NCBI GenBank assembly: GCA_017937485.1
Contig: JAGBDN010000009.1
Location: 1 to 64,000 of the forward strand
From: Thermoguttaceae bacterium
GTDB lineage: Bacteria > Planctomycetota > Planctomycetia > Pirellulales > Thermoguttaceae
Length of the DNA stretch: 64,000 bases
Direction of reading: 5' to 3'
Numbering within the stretch: position 1 is the first letter of the stretch; the number at the start of each line of letters is the position of its first letter. Under the pieces are notes generated by a model. It made no database searches, was not told the DNA's origin, and saw nothing but the letters and a program-made list of their open reading frames with translations. A program made the translations under genes and the position numbers. Of the stretch, positions 25,622-34,860 are shown one piece after another.

Positions 25622-27094
25622 ATGTTTGAGTCCTTAACCGACCGATTAAGCGCCGCGTTCCGCGCGATGACGGGGCAAGGTCGCCTTACCGAATCGAATA
25701 TTCGCGAGGGGATGAACCTCGTCCGCCAAGCGTTGCTCGAAGCGGACGCGAACGTCGAAACGACGCGCAAGTTCGTCGATTCCGTTCAAGAAAAGGTTCT
25801 CGGGCTCGAAGTTTCCCGCGCGTTGAACCCGACGCAACAAATTTTGAAGATCGTCAACGACGAGTTGATCGCGCTGATGGGCCCGGTCGACCATTCGCTT
25901 CCGGAAAAGAAGCCGTTCGCGACGATTATGCTTTGCGGGTTGCAAGGGTCGGGTAAAACGACGAGTTGCGGCAAATTGGGGAAACGTCTCTTGGCCGCCG
26001 GTCGCAAACCGATGTTCGTCGCCGCCGACTTGCAGCGCCCCGCCGCGATCGACCAGCTTGAAGTCTTGGGCGGTCAGCTCGGCGTTCCGGTCTTCGTCGA
26101 CCGCGAATCGAAAGACCCGGTCGACGTTTGCCGTCGCGCGCTGAAAGAGGCGAAGGACAAGGGCGTCGACGTCGTTATCCTCGACACCGCCGGGCGTTTG
26201 CACGTCGACGAAGAGTTGATGGCGCAACTGAACCAAATCGAGCGCAAAGTCCAGCCCGACCAAGTTTACTTCGTCGTCGACGCGATGACCGGGCAAGACG
26301 CGGTCAACAGCGCCAAGGCGTTTAACGACGCGCTCGAACTCGACGGCGTTATTTTGACGAAGCTCGACGGCGACGCTCGCGGCGGCGCGGCGCTTTCCGT
26401 CAAGTCGGTTACCGGCGTTCCGATCAAATTCATCGGGGTCGGCGAAACGCTCGACGCGCTCGAAGACTTCCATCCGGAACGGATGGCGAGCCGAATGCTC
26501 GGGATGGGCGACGTGATGACGCTCATCGAAACGGCGCAAGCGAAGTTCGACGAAGAAGAACTCCGCCGCCAACAAGAGCAAATGGAAAAGGGCGTCTTTA
26601 CGCTCGACGACTTCCGCAAGCAAATGTCGCAAGCGAGCCGTCTCGGTTCGATGAGCAAGATTATGAGCTTCATTCCGGGGATGAGCCGCCTCAGCGGAAT
26701 GCTCGGCGAACTGAACGTCGACCCGGACAAAGAAATGCGCAAGATCGGCGGGATCATCGACTCGATGACGCCGGAAGAACGCCGCCGCCCGGACATTATC
26801 GACCTGCGCCGCAAAAAGCGCATCGCCGCCGGCGCCGGGGTCGAAACGTCGCAAGTCAACGAATTGTTGAAGATGCACGAGCGAATGGCGACGATGGTCA
26901 AGAGCTTCTCGTCGATGGGAATGGGCGACCGAATGCGCGCGATGCAGCAAATGACGCAACAAGCGTCGGTCAATCCGTTCGGAATGTTCGGCCCGATGAA
27001 AAAGGGCTCGACCGGCAAACGCCTCACCCCGAAAGAACGCGCCGAGCAACGCAAACGCCTTGAAAAAGAGCGTCGCAAGAAGAAGCGCAAGTAA
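25622..27094 (+). CDS. ffh: signal recognition particle protein Ffh
   Basis: 490 residues. N domain (1-95, [20 protein letters not shown]...) followed by the G domain: P-loop [41 protein letters not shown] and [13 protein letters not shown]. The methionine-rich M domain carries the signal-sequence and 4.5S RNA binding helices ([18 protein letters not shown]..., RIAAGAGV). SRP GTPase delivering nascent membrane and secreted proteins to FtsY/SecYEG. The C-terminus ends in a Lys/Arg-rich tail (RKKKRK). It heads the ffh-rpsP-trmD-rplS cluster. The start codon has only a weak upstream Shine-Dalgarno. Confidence 0.97.
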   Translation: MFESLTDRLSAAFRAMTGQGRLTESNIREGMNLVRQALLEADANVETTRKFVDSVQEKVLGLEVSRALNPTQQILKIVNDELIALMGPVDHSLPEKKPFATIMLCGLQGSGKTTSCGKLGKRLLAAGRKPMFVAADLQRPAAIDQLEVLGGQLGVPVFVDRESKDPVDVCRRALKEAKDKGVDVVILDTAGRLHVDEELMAQLNQIERKVQPDQVYFVVDAMTGQDAVNSAKAFNDALELDGVILTKLDGDARGGAALSVKSVTGVPIKFIGVGETLDALEDFHPERMASRMLGMGDVMTLIETAQAKFDEEELRRQQEQMEKGVFTLDDFRKQMSQASRLGSMSKIMSFIPGMSRLSGMLGELNVDPDKEMRKIGGIIDSMTPEERRRPDIIDLRRKKRIAAGAGVETSQVNELLKMHERMATMVKSFSSMGMGDRMRAMQQMTQQASVNPFGMFGPMKKGSTGKRLTPKERAEQRKRLEKERRKKKRK

Positions 27095-27464
27095 GAAACG
27101 ACGCGAAAAAGCGACGTCGGTAAATTTTGCCGAAAAGTCGGTAAAAACGAAAAAAGAGAAAAGACAAACGACCGGTTAAACGTTCCGGTCGCCGCGGCGC
27201 AAAGCGAAAACGCCGCGTTTCCCGAGTTTCGACGTTAATTAAGAGAAACCGGGTGATTTAGAGAATATTTAAGTTGGTTGGAAACGCCCTCTTAAATCGA
27301 GTCGACGTTGGAGGTTGGCGCCGCGACGTTCGCGCTTGGCGGACGAGTCCCCCCGAAACTCGGGCGGTCGCGCCGAAAAGGTCGACGGTAAACGAACCGA
27401 ATCGCCGAAAATTTCGGACGATTCGAAAAAAATAACGAAATACCTTTTGACGAAGGAGTTTTAA
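27095..27464. other. ffh-rpsP intergenic region
   Basis: 370 bases with no gene. No perfect terminator stem was seen, so ffh and rpsP may be co-transcribed. Confidence 0.4.
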
Positions 27465-27791
27465 GTGGCTGTTAAAATTCGTATGAAGAAGTTCGGTCGC
27501 AAGCACCGCCCGTTTTTCCGCGTTGTCGCCGTCGACGCTCGTTGCCCGCGCGACGGTCGCGTTTTGGAAGAACTCGGTTACTATGACCCGATGGTTCCGG
27601 AAACCGACGCTCGCGTCGTTCTCAAGAACGAACGCGTCGCTTATTGGCTCGGCGTCGGCGCTCAACCGACCGACAAATGCGCCGTTTTGATCAAAAAGTA
27701 CGGCCCGAACGGCAAATGCCTCGAAGCGCAAAAAGCCGCGCAAGAACGTTTGGCCCAAAGCCGTCGTCGCCCGACCGTCGACGCCGAATAA
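27465..27791 (+). CDS. rpsP: 30S ribosomal protein S16
   Basis: 108 residues starting with GTG, set by AAGGAGTTTTAA. Family signature MAVKIRMKKFGRKHRPFFRVVAVDARCPRDGRVLEEL at the N-terminus and GAQPTDKCAVLIKK in the middle. Small-subunit assembly protein. The C-terminus is about 20 residues longer than the shortest family members. It is followed 209 nt later by trmD; the rimM gene usually found between them is absent. Confidence 0.97.
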   Translation: MAVKIRMKKFGRKHRPFFRVVAVDARCPRDGRVLEELGYYDPMVPETDARVVLKNERVAYWLGVGAQPTDKCAVLIKKYGPNGKCLEAQKAAQERLAQSRRRPTVDAE

Positions 27792-28000
27792 TTTCGGTTC
27801 GACGCTCGAACGAGCGAAATTGAGTAAATTTTTTGCGGAGCGAAGACGCGAGCGCGTCGAAAACTCCGATAATTTGTCGTCGACCGCCTGTTAAAATGGG
27901 CGCGAGTCGGCCGAATTCGAAACGAGTCGAGATTTTCGAAACGAAATAACGGCTCCGAACGACGGCGACCGATTTTTCGCGGCCCGGGGGTATAAAGCGA

Positions 28001-28849
28001 ATGCGATTCGACGTTTTGACGTTGTTTCCCGGAATTTTTGAAGGTTATCTTTCGGAAAGTCTGTTGAAAGACGCGATCGAACGCGGCGCGCTCGAAGTTT
28101 GCCTCCACAATATGCGGGACTGGGCGAACGACAAACACAACACGATGGACGACCGGCCTTTCGGAGGCGGGCCCGGCATGGTGTTGAAAGTCGACAGAAT
28201 CGTCCCTTGCGTCGAAGAGGTGCAAACGTACGCCGAGCGACCCGGTCGTTTGGTGATGTTGACGCCGCAAGGCCGTCCGTTGACGCAGCGCGTCGTCGAA
28301 GAGTTGGCTCAAGAAGAGCGGATTCTTCTGTTGTGCGGACGTTACGAAGGGTTCGATCAGCGCGTCGTAGAAATCCTGCAGCCTGACGAAATATCCATCG
28401 GGGACTACGTTTTGAACGGCGGGGAAGTTGCGGCGGCGGTCGTTATCGATTCCGTTATGCGTTTGATTCCGGGCGTGTTGGGAGACGAAAATTCGGCGGT
28501 GGTCGATTCGTTCTCCTCGGGAAACCGGCTCCTCGAAGAAGACCAATACACGCGACCGCGCGAATATCGCGGTTTGACCGTTCCGGAAATCCTCCTGAGC
28601 GGCGACCACGGCGCGATCGAGCGTTGGCGATCGAGCAACCGCAGAGAAAAAACGCTGGCTCGGCGTCCCGATTTGTTGGACGGCGAGGAAACGAAGATCG
28701 ACGAAGACGAGAAAAAGAAGAAAAAAAAGAAGCGACCGAAGAAAACGGAAGAACCGGAAGCGGTCGCGGAATCGGAAAACGTCGCCGAAGCGAAGCCGAG
28801 CGAAACGCCGGAAGCCGTCGACGCGACCGAAACGAACGTCGACGTTTGA
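28001..28849 (+). CDS. trmD: tRNA (guanine37-N1)-methyltransferase TrmD with charged C-terminal tail
   Basis: 282 residues; about 235 belong to the TrmD fold. FDVLTLFPGIFEGYLSES at the N-terminus, MDDRPFGGGPGMV, the SAM-binding trefoil knot with LLLCGRYEGFDQRV and ISIGDYVLNGGE, and SFSSGNRLLEEDQYTRP are all canonical. It uses S-adenosylmethionine to methylate G37 of tRNAs and prevents frameshifting. The last 50 residues are a Lys/Glu-rich tail (EDEKKKKKKKRPKKTEE then Ala/Glu/Val) not found in typical TrmD. The upstream Shine-Dalgarno is poor (GGGGGTATAAAGCG). Confidence 0.96.
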   Translation: MRFDVLTLFPGIFEGYLSESLLKDAIERGALEVCLHNMRDWANDKHNTMDDRPFGGGPGMVLKVDRIVPCVEEVQTYAERPGRLVMLTPQGRPLTQRVVEELAQEERILLLCGRYEGFDQRVVEILQPDEISIGDYVLNGGEVAAAVVIDSVMRLIPGVLGDENSAVVDSFSSGNRLLEEDQYTRPREYRGLTVPEILLSGDHGAIERWRSSNRREKTLARRPDLLDGEETKIDEDEKKKKKKKRPKKTEEPEAVAESENVAEAKPSETPEAVDATETNVDV

Positions 28850-29032
28850 TTTTCGAAAACAATAAAAGGGGCGAGTTAATTGGAATCGGCGATTCGAGCG
28901 AATCGCGACGAGCGTTCCGACGAGACGTCGGGGAATACGTTTCCAATTTTCTTTCTAGTCCGGCGCGGTTTGCCGGAAGTTTTTAACGCCGCCTTTCCGA
29001 GAAAAAAATCAAGAAATTGAAGGAATATATCC

Positions 29033-29485
29033 GTGAGTCAAGATCTCATTCGTTTAGTTGAAGCTCGCGCTAAAAAAGAGAGCGTTTCCAAATTTGAAAT
29101 CGGCGACGTCGTCAACGTTCACTGCAAGATTCTCGAAGGCGACAAAGAACGCATTCAAATCTTCAACGGCGTCGTCATCGCGCGCAACGGCGGCGGGGCG
29201 TCCGAAATGTTCACCGTTCGTCGCATCGTCGCCGGCGAAGGCGTCGAACGCAAGTTCCCGGTTCACAGCCCGCGTATCGCGAAAATCGAAGTCGTTCGTT
29301 CTTCGGTCGTTCGTCGCGCGAAACTCTACTTCCTCCGCGACCGCGTTGGGAAACGCACCCGTTTGGCCGCGCGCCGCGTGGAACGCGACACGACGCAACA
29401 AACCGGCGCGAAGGTTATGAAACGCGGGAAGAAGGCCGCGCGCGCTCGTCGCGAAGCCGCCGCCGCGAAGAAAGCCGCCGAATAA
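29033..29485 (+). CDS. rplS: 50S ribosomal protein L19
   Basis: 150 residues with a GTG start at 29033 behind GAAGGAATATATCC. The L19 core is clear: [45 protein letters not shown], then [16 protein letters not shown] and [14 protein letters not shown]. It bridges the subunits at the 30S-50S interface. Usual length is about 115; the extra 35 C-terminal residues are Lys/Arg/Ala-rich. Last gene of the cluster, closed by a strong terminator at 29513. Confidence 0.97.
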   Translation: MSQDLIRLVEARAKKESVSKFEIGDVVNVHCKILEGDKERIQIFNGVVIARNGGGASEMFTVRRIVAGEGVERKFPVHSPRIAKIEVVRSSVVRRAKLYFLRDRVGKRTRLAARRVERDTTQQTGAKVMKRGKKAARARREAAAAKKAAE

Positions 29486-29512
29486 TCGCCGCTTAACGTT
29501 CGTCAAAACGAC

Positions 29513-29560
29513 GACGCGAACGTAAGACGCTTCAACGTCCGACGTTCGCGTCGTTTTTTC
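29513..29560 (+). terminator. rho-independent terminator after rplS
   Basis: Perfect 11-bp stem GACGCGAACGT / ACGTTCGCGTC (29513-29523, 29542-29552) followed by G and six T residues. Confidence 0.88.
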
Positions 29561-29955
29561 TTGCCGTTTTCAACGCGGCGCGCTTAACGAACTCGGCTTG
29601 GCGTTTGCCTATTTTGCTTATTTTCTCTTGTCGGCGCGTTTTTCTTCGAGCGTCGAGGGCGGAGCGTCGACGGGTGCGTCGCGGATATTAACGCGGCGAC
29701 GAACGACGAGTCTTAATTCTTCAAGGGAAACGTTTAGTTCAAGCAAAGACCGACGTGCGCGGCGCCTCCGACGGTTTGCAAGGCGGCGCCGGCGATTTTC
29801 CCGAAGAGATTTTGAACGGACCTTGGCAAGAATGGGCGCGATCGACGCCGACGATAAAAAAGGAAAGGCCGACGCGACGCGTCGGAAAATTTTACCGACG
29901 GCGGCGAACGGGGAAACGTCGCGAAAAAGAAACGGGAAAGGGAAGCGAAAGGGGC
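29561..29955. other. convergent intergenic region
   Basis: Between rplS and the minus-strand oxidoreductase. Short frames here are Arg/Lys-rich shadows; no gene supported. Confidence 0.4.
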
Positions 29956-30009
29956 GGAAAAACGCGAAACGCCGCGTCGACCGACGGGAAAAATCGGGGC
30001 GCGGCGTTT
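29956..30009 (-). terminator. likely terminator of the Gfo/Idh/MocA gene
   Basis: Perfect 10-bp stem AAACGCCGCG / CGCGGCGTTT (29967-29976, 30000-30009). On the minus strand a T5 run follows four bases after the stem. Confidence 0.5.
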
Positions 30010-30044
30010 GCGCAAGTTATTTAACGAAAAACGTTAGGGCGAGA

Positions 30045-31352
30045 TCAGACTTCCCAACCTTCGCGGTATTCCGTTTGCAGGAACTTGTTCGCGTCGGCGT
30101 TGTTGACGATCTTCATCGCCTTCGCGTCCCATTCCAGCTTGACCTTGCCCGCGCGGAGCGAAACGGCGCCGAGTTGCACCGCTTCCGAAAGACGACCGGC
30201 GTACTCGAAGTTGCAGAGCGGCGTCGATTTGCCGCCGTCGATGATCGCGTTGACCCATTCGCGGTGATGGCCCGCCGATTTCGGAATCGACGGCGCCGGA
30301 CGTTCGTATTTTTCGTATTTGTCGGTCGGATAAAGGCGAATCGTGCCGTAGTCCGCTTCCAAAATCCCTTCGTCGCCGACGAAGATAACGCCCATCCCGA
30401 GGTTCGCCAGTTTCTTTTCGGCGATGACCTTCGGACGACGCTTGCCGTCGTACCAAGTGAGCGGGAGCGTTTTGCCGTTCCATTCGAATTCGTAACGGCA
30501 TTCGACGTCGAGCGGGCAGCACATCGGGCTGATTTCCGTGTCGCACGTCGCTTCGATCGTCTTCGGATATTGCAGATCGAGCGCCCAGAACGGCAAGTCC
30601 ATCAGGTGGCAGGCCATATCGCCGAACGTGCCGGTGCCGAACGGCCAATAGCCGCGCCAACGCGCCGGGACGTAGCACGGATTGTAGTCGACCCATTGCG
30701 CCGGGCCGAGCCATTCGTCCCAGTGGAAGTGTTTCGGAACGTCGAATTTTTCTTTCGACGGTTCCGGATAACCGCCCCAACCTTTGCCGCACCAAACGTG
30801 AACTTCTTGCGTTTCGCCGATCGCGCCCGCTTGAACCAGCTCGACGACGCGGCGATAGTTTTCGGTCGCGTGAATGACCGTTCCCATTTGCGTCGCGAGG
30901 TTCTTTTCCTTCGCAACCTTTTGCATCGCGCGGATTTCGGCGACGTCGTGCGCGAGCGGTTTTTCGCAGAAGCAAGGAATGCCGCGCTTCATCGCCGCCA
31001 ACGATTGGACGGCGTGCGTGTGGTCGGGGCCGCTGACGAGAACGCAGTCGAGGTCTTTCATTTCGTCGAACATCGTTCGATAATCGTAAAAACGTTTCGC
31101 GTCCTTATATTTGGCGCCTTGCGACGCGAGCGTGTTTTCGTCGACGTCGCAAAGAGCGGCGATATTGACGAGGTCGTGCGGAAGTTCGTTGATGTTCCCG
31201 GCGCCGCGACCGCCGATCCCGATGACGGCGATGTTCAGCTTCGACGAAGCGTCTTTAGCGCGGGCGACATACGGGGAAGCGACGCCCGAAACGCTCAAAG
31301 CGGCGGCGGAAAGCGCGGACGTTTTCAAGAATTGACGACGATTAAGAGCCAT
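30045..31352 (-). CDS. Tat-exported Gfo/Idh/MocA family oxidoreductase
   Basis: 435 residues from the ATG at 31352, which has AAGGAGG 4 nt upstream. The twin-arginine signal NRRQFLKTSALSAAALSV is followed by the Rossmann nucleotide-binding motif IAVIGIGGRGAGNI, CDVDE, the EKPLAHDVAEIRAM segment (family EKP motif with the catalytic Lys), and GTFGDMACHLMDLPFWAL (GGG-D-H-type region). NAD(P)-dependent sugar or polyol dehydrogenase in the periplasm. Planctomycetes carry dozens of these, associated with polysaccharide degradation. Substrate unknown. Confidence 0.92.
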   Translation of the reverse strand: MALNRRQFLKTSALSAAALSVSGVASPYVARAKDASSKLNIAVIGIGGRGAGNINELPHDLVNIAALCDVDENTLASQGAKYKDAKRFYDYRTMFDEMKDLDCVLVSGPDHTHAVQSLAAMKRGIPCFCEKPLAHDVAEIRAMQKVAKEKNLATQMGTVIHATENYRRVVELVQAGAIGETQEVHVWCGKGWGGYPEPSKEKFDVPKHFHWDEWLGPAQWVDYNPCYVPARWRGYWPFGTGTFGDMACHLMDLPFWALDLQYPKTIEATCDTEISPMCCPLDVECRYEFEWNGKTLPLTWYDGKRRPKVIAEKKLANLGMGVIFVGDEGILEADYGTIRLYPTDKYEKYERPAPSIPKSAGHHREWVNAIIDGGKSTPLCNFEYAGRLSEAVQLGAVSLRAGKVKLEWDAKAMKIVNNADANKFLQTEYREGWEV

Positions 31353-31367
31353 CGCGGCCTCCTTATT

Positions 31368-31403
31368 GGGTAAAATGGCGAAAATGGGTGGAATGAATGG
31401 GCG
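31368..31403. repeat. degenerate 9-nt-period intergenic repeat
   Basis: Consecutive units GGGTAAAAT, GGCGAAAAT, GGGTGGAAT and GAATGGGCG, directly upstream of the oxidoreductase Shine-Dalgarno on the opposite strand. Confidence 0.65.
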
Positions 31404-31627
31404 CGTCGGCGACGAAACGGCGGGAGGGAACCGCTCGCCCGTCGGCGCGTCGACGCCGTTTTTATCGGTTCTTTCGAACGCTTCGGCGTCGGAAATTTTG
31501 CGTAAAATCGTTAAAAACGCTAAAATTTGCCGTCGAGCGGCAAGAAAATCGCGCAAAATCCGCTCGACGCGTCGCGTTTTCAACGATTTTACGTCAAACG
31601 GCGGCGAATTTCAAGCGAAAAAACGGA

Positions 31628-32806
31628 TTATTCCGGCGTTTTTTCCAATTCGTTCAAGAGCGCGACGAACCAAGAGCGGTTGTCGGCGCCGCAATACGTC
31701 ATCCGCCCGCCCATTCGACTGAACGTTTTGCAGTAGCGGTGATAATAAGCCGGGTCGGTTTGCGGCGGTTCGCCGTCGCGCGTCCAATCCCAAGTCGACT
31801 CGGCGAGGTCGACGACGTGAATTGCGAAGTCGGTAATCGAGCGGCCCTCTTGGCGGGCGACGTTGCGCGACATCGCGAGCGACTTTTCGAAAATCATCGG
31901 CGACAAGACCGCGGAGCCGACCGAGAGATAAACGCCTCCTTCGAGCTTCGAAACGGAGTCGGCGTAAAGGAGGAAATCGCGCTGGGCCGCCCGCCCGATG
32001 GCGGCGCAGTCGTTCGCCGGGTGCGTGTAAATGATGTCGCAGCCGATCATTGGGCCGCAGGTGAAGCGGACGTCGGCGCGTCGGGTTCGAAACGCGGTCG
32101 AGTATTCGCGGAACGGGTGCGCGATTTCGAGCTTGCCGTCCGGGAGCGCGAAACGGCGTTTGGCGCGAAGCAGGTCGGCGGCGGCCGCGGCGCGGTCGAG
32201 CGTTTCGGCAAGTTGGGCAAGCTCGGCGCTTTGCGACGCGGCGGAGGGGAAGGGCGGGACGGCTTCGTCGGCGATTTTCGCCCCGGCGTCGATCGCGTCG
32301 CGCAGTTCGGCGTCGGTCGGGATTTCGAAACCCTCGTCGAGAATCGTTTGGCCGACCGACGCGCCGTACCCGAGGCCCCGGTAAGCGCCGACGACGATCG
32401 CTAAGTTAATAAAGCGTCCGGTTTCCTCCCAAATGCCGAACTGGCCTTCGGTCGCGTAACGCCGGACGTCCTCGCCCGATTCGCCTTGGAACGCGAACTC
32501 CCAGTCGTGAATGACGCCGGCGCCGTTCGTCGTTAAGTGCGTCAGCCAACCGCCTTCCGCCAAACGGGAAAGAACCGGGCCGAGACCGTTCTTAATCGAG
32601 TGCGCGCCGTATGTTAGGACGCGAGAAGAGCCGAGTTTTTTAGCGCGTCGGAGTTCGGCGGCGGTCGCTTCGACGTCGCGAAACGCTTCGTCGGTCAGCG
32701 TAACGGGATAGGTCGCCGGGTCGATCGCGTCGCGGCGAATATCGAGCTTGTTGACGCGGCGGGCAAGGGGGAAAATTTCTAAACGGTCGCGGGAAAATAG
32801 GGACAT
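31628..32806 (-). CDS. conserved protein, possibly deoxyhypusine-synthase-like fold
   Basis: 392 residues. I do not recognise it with certainty. A Rossmann-like body includes VLTYGAHSIKNGLGPVLSRL, LTHLTTNGAGVIHDWEFAFQG and a late segment VYLSVGSAVLSPMIFEKSLAMSRNV. The pattern of an alpha/beta domain with a TTNGAG-type loop and a later GSAV-P-FEK element recalls deoxyhypusine/homospermidine synthase relatives, but the classical active-site Lys cannot be assigned. No signal peptide; cytoplasmic. It sits between the coiled-coil partner of the ParA-like ATPase and the oxidoreductase on the same strand. No Shine-Dalgarno before the ATG. Confidence 0.6.
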   Translation of the reverse strand: MSLFSRDRLEIFPLARRVNKLDIRRDAIDPATYPVTLTDEAFRDVEATAAELRRAKKLGSSRVLTYGAHSIKNGLGPVLSRLAEGGWLTHLTTNGAGVIHDWEFAFQGESGEDVRRYATEGQFGIWEETGRFINLAIVVGAYRGLGYGASVGQTILDEGFEIPTDAELRDAIDAGAKIADEAVPPFPSAASQSAELAQLAETLDRAAAAADLLRAKRRFALPDGKLEIAHPFREYSTAFRTRRADVRFTCGPMIGCDIIYTHPANDCAAIGRAAQRDFLLYADSVSKLEGGVYLSVGSAVLSPMIFEKSLAMSRNVARQEGRSITDFAIHVVDLAESTWDWTRDGEPPQTDPAYYHRYCKTFSRMGGRMTYCGADNRSWFVALLNELEKTPE

Positions 32807-32810
32807 AACG

Positions 32811-32870
32811 CGGAAAGTTGGGGTAAATAAGGGAAGTGGGGGAATGGGGAATGACGGCGGGAAGTCGGCG
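32811..32870. repeat. degenerate 9-nt-period intergenic repeat
   Basis: CGGAAAGTT-GGGGTAAATA-AGGGAAGTG-GGGGAATGG-GGAATGACG type units filling the whole gap between two minus-strand genes. Confidence 0.6.
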
Positions 32871-32876
32871 CGATTT

Positions 32877-33584
32877 TTAATTTTCGCCGGATTCGCGAAT
32901 TTGCGTCGCTTTAAAACGGTTGAGCGCGAACTCTTCTAAAAAACGACGTAATTCTTTAATCATCGCCGCCGCCGATTTGGCGGTTGGAACGACGTCGAGG
33001 CCGCGCATAAAGAGCGTCAGCCCCGGCGTTTTATACGCCGTTTTTACTCGTTCCGCGACGAGGATTATTTGGTCGATCGTCTCGGACGCCAGTTCGCGGC
33101 GCGTTTGGTCGCGAAGTTCGAGCGCCGCTTGAATTTCCGGCGCAATTTCCGCTTGAAGACGCTCTTCGACGGTCGGCGGTTTGACGCCGGTTTTGAGCCA
33201 ACGTTCGAACGCGTCGACGTCGTTTTTGTCAACCAACGCAAGATCGAATTTCTTCGCGACCGCCTTGACGAGCGGCCCGGACGCCTTGCCGAAGTCGGCG
33301 ACGAGCGTTTCGACCGAGTCCGGTTCGCCGATTTCGGGAACGACGCCGTTTTGGAAGTCGACGACGCGAGCGACAAAACCTTCCGGCGTTTTGCCGAGTT
33401 TTTGACGTTCTTTTTGAAGCGTCTTTTTAAATTTAAGGAGTTCCGTTTTGAGTTCCGAGATCGACGGCGCTTGAAAGGTCGCCAACAGTTCTTCGAGCGC
33501 TTTCAGCTCTTTTTGTGCGGCGGCGTTCAAAACCGGAGTCAAGGCTTGAAAGGCTTGCAACAACGGCGATTTTTCTTCTTTCAT
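32877..33584 (-). CDS. coiled-coil protein coupled to a ParA-like ATPase
   Basis: 235 residues from the ATG at 33584, which has GGAG 9 nt upstream. The start overlaps the stop of the ParA-like gene (ATGA), indicating translational coupling. The sequence is helical and charged, with heptad-like stretches at about 15-70 (ALNAAAQKELKALEELL, ISELKTELLKFKKTLQKERQKLG) and 140-180. No domain I recognise, no HTH and no ParB box, so it is not a normal ParB. Probably an adaptor or cargo protein for the ATPase. Confidence 0.8.
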   Translation of the reverse strand: MKEEKSPLLQAFQALTPVLNAAAQKELKALEELLATFQAPSISELKTELLKFKKTLQKERQKLGKTPEGFVARVVDFQNGVVPEIGEPDSVETLVADFGKASGPLVKAVAKKFDLALVDKNDVDAFERWLKTGVKPPTVEERLQAEIAPEIQAALELRDQTRRELASETIDQIILVAERVKTAYKTPGLTLFMRGLDVVPTAKSAAAMIKELRRFLEEFALNRFKATQIRESGEN

Positions 33585-34810
33585 TGGTAAATTCTCCGGT
33601 AAACTTCGGTCGCGAGACGGCAAAAGTAAGGTTGGGACGCGCCCGGCAAGGCGCCGCCGGCGATTCCGTTGACGTAGTTGCCGCCGGAACGGCGCGGAAT
33701 GAAAACGTCGAGAACGGCGGAACGCTCGGAAGCGTCGGAAAAATGAACGCGATAGTCGTCGCAGGCCAACTTAATGAGATTTTTATTTTTTTCTTCGAGC
33801 GGCGTCAAGCCCTTTTCGTTGTTCGTTCGATTGAGAATCGCGCCGCCGAATTCAAGGAAGGAATTAAGATTTTTGCGAGTCTTTCCGAACCAGTTGACGG
33901 TTCGCGAAACGGCGTTGACGTCGAACAACTCCGGCGCGGTCGGCATAAAGACGCAGTCGGACGCGAGAAGAGCGCAAACGGACGACGCGGTCAAACGGGG
34001 CGGGCAGTCGAAGAAAACGAAGTCGTATTTTTCGAAAATTTCCGGTTTGTGGAACCAAATGCGGTGATAGTAACGCGTTTCGAGGCGGCGACTCGCCAAC
34101 TCGTTGAGGCGGCGGACGTCCTTGTCGTCGAGCGTTTCGTCGGCGGGAATCAGGCGAGCGTTCGGGAGCCCGAGGAACGGAACGGTTAATTCGTCGAACG
34201 TCGCTTGGGTTTGGCCCGGCGTTTCGAGGAGTTTGGTCGACGTCAAGCCTTTTTCGTAAGCGCCTTGCAGAACGAGCGGTTCGGCGCAGCGTTGCGAGAG
34301 CGTGCCTTGGAAGTCGAGGTCGACGACGAGAACGCGGGCCGGGCGGTTCGCTCGACCGTCGAGGTCGCGGAAATTGCCGGACGCGAGCGCCGCGACGAGG
34401 TTCGCCGTCAGCGTCGTTTTGCCGACGCCGCCCTTTAGATTAATGAAAGAAACGATTCGCGTTTTGTCGCCGCCGGGCGCGGGAGGGCGGTTTTCAATCG
34501 GCGTAAATTGGGGGATTTTCTCCGGTTCTAATTCCGTCGGACGCGTCCAAATCGAACTGCTCGCTTTTAAGACGCGTTCTAAACGTTTTTCCGCTTTCTG
34601 ATAAAATTGATGAAGTTGGCGCGCCGCGTCCTCCATTTCGCCCAAGTTTTCTTGGAGCGAGTCGAGAATTTCGCGGTATTCTTCGGCGGACGGTTCTTCG
34701 TATTCGTTGCGCGGCGTGAGAATTTTAACGATTTTGCGGCGCAGTTCGTAGAAATCTTCCAACTGACGCGCGACAATTTCCGGCGGCGATAATTTTTTCG
34801 GCGACGACAT
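33581..34810 (-). CDS. ParA/MinD-type P-loop ATPase with N-terminal coiled coil
   Basis: 409 residues from the ATG at 34810. The first 110 residues are helical and likely coiled coil (LEDFYELRRKIVKILTPRNEYEEPSAEEY...). The ParA domain begins near 120 with the deviant Walker A KGGVGKTTLTANLV. Walker B VLVVDLDFQGTLS and FVFFDCPPRLTASSV are present, and the C-terminus ends in RSGGNYVNGIAGGALPGASQP. ParA ATPases position plasmids, chromosomes or large protein machines. No ParB, parS or replication gene is nearby, and the only partner is the coupled coiled-coil gene. A cargo-positioning role is therefore more likely than DNA partition; this is inference. Confidence 0.9.
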   Translation of the reverse strand: MSSPKKLSPPEIVARQLEDFYELRRKIVKILTPRNEYEEPSAEEYREILDSLQENLGEMEDAARQLHQFYQKAEKRLERVLKASSSIWTRPTELEPEKIPQFTPIENRPPAPGGDKTRIVSFINLKGGVGKTTLTANLVAALASGNFRDLDGRANRPARVLVVDLDFQGTLSQRCAEPLVLQGAYEKGLTSTKLLETPGQTQATFDELTVPFLGLPNARLIPADETLDDKDVRRLNELASRRLETRYYHRIWFHKPEIFEKYDFVFFDCPPRLTASSVCALLASDCVFMPTAPELFDVNAVSRTVNWFGKTRKNLNSFLEFGGAILNRTNNEKGLTPLEEKNKNLIKLACDDYRVHFSDASERSAVLDVFIPRRSGGNYVNGIAGGALPGASQPYFCRLATEVYRRIYQ

Positions 34811-34860
34811 TGCGAAAACTCCCAAACGCGAAGGAAAAAGGGATTGCGTAAAACGATAAA

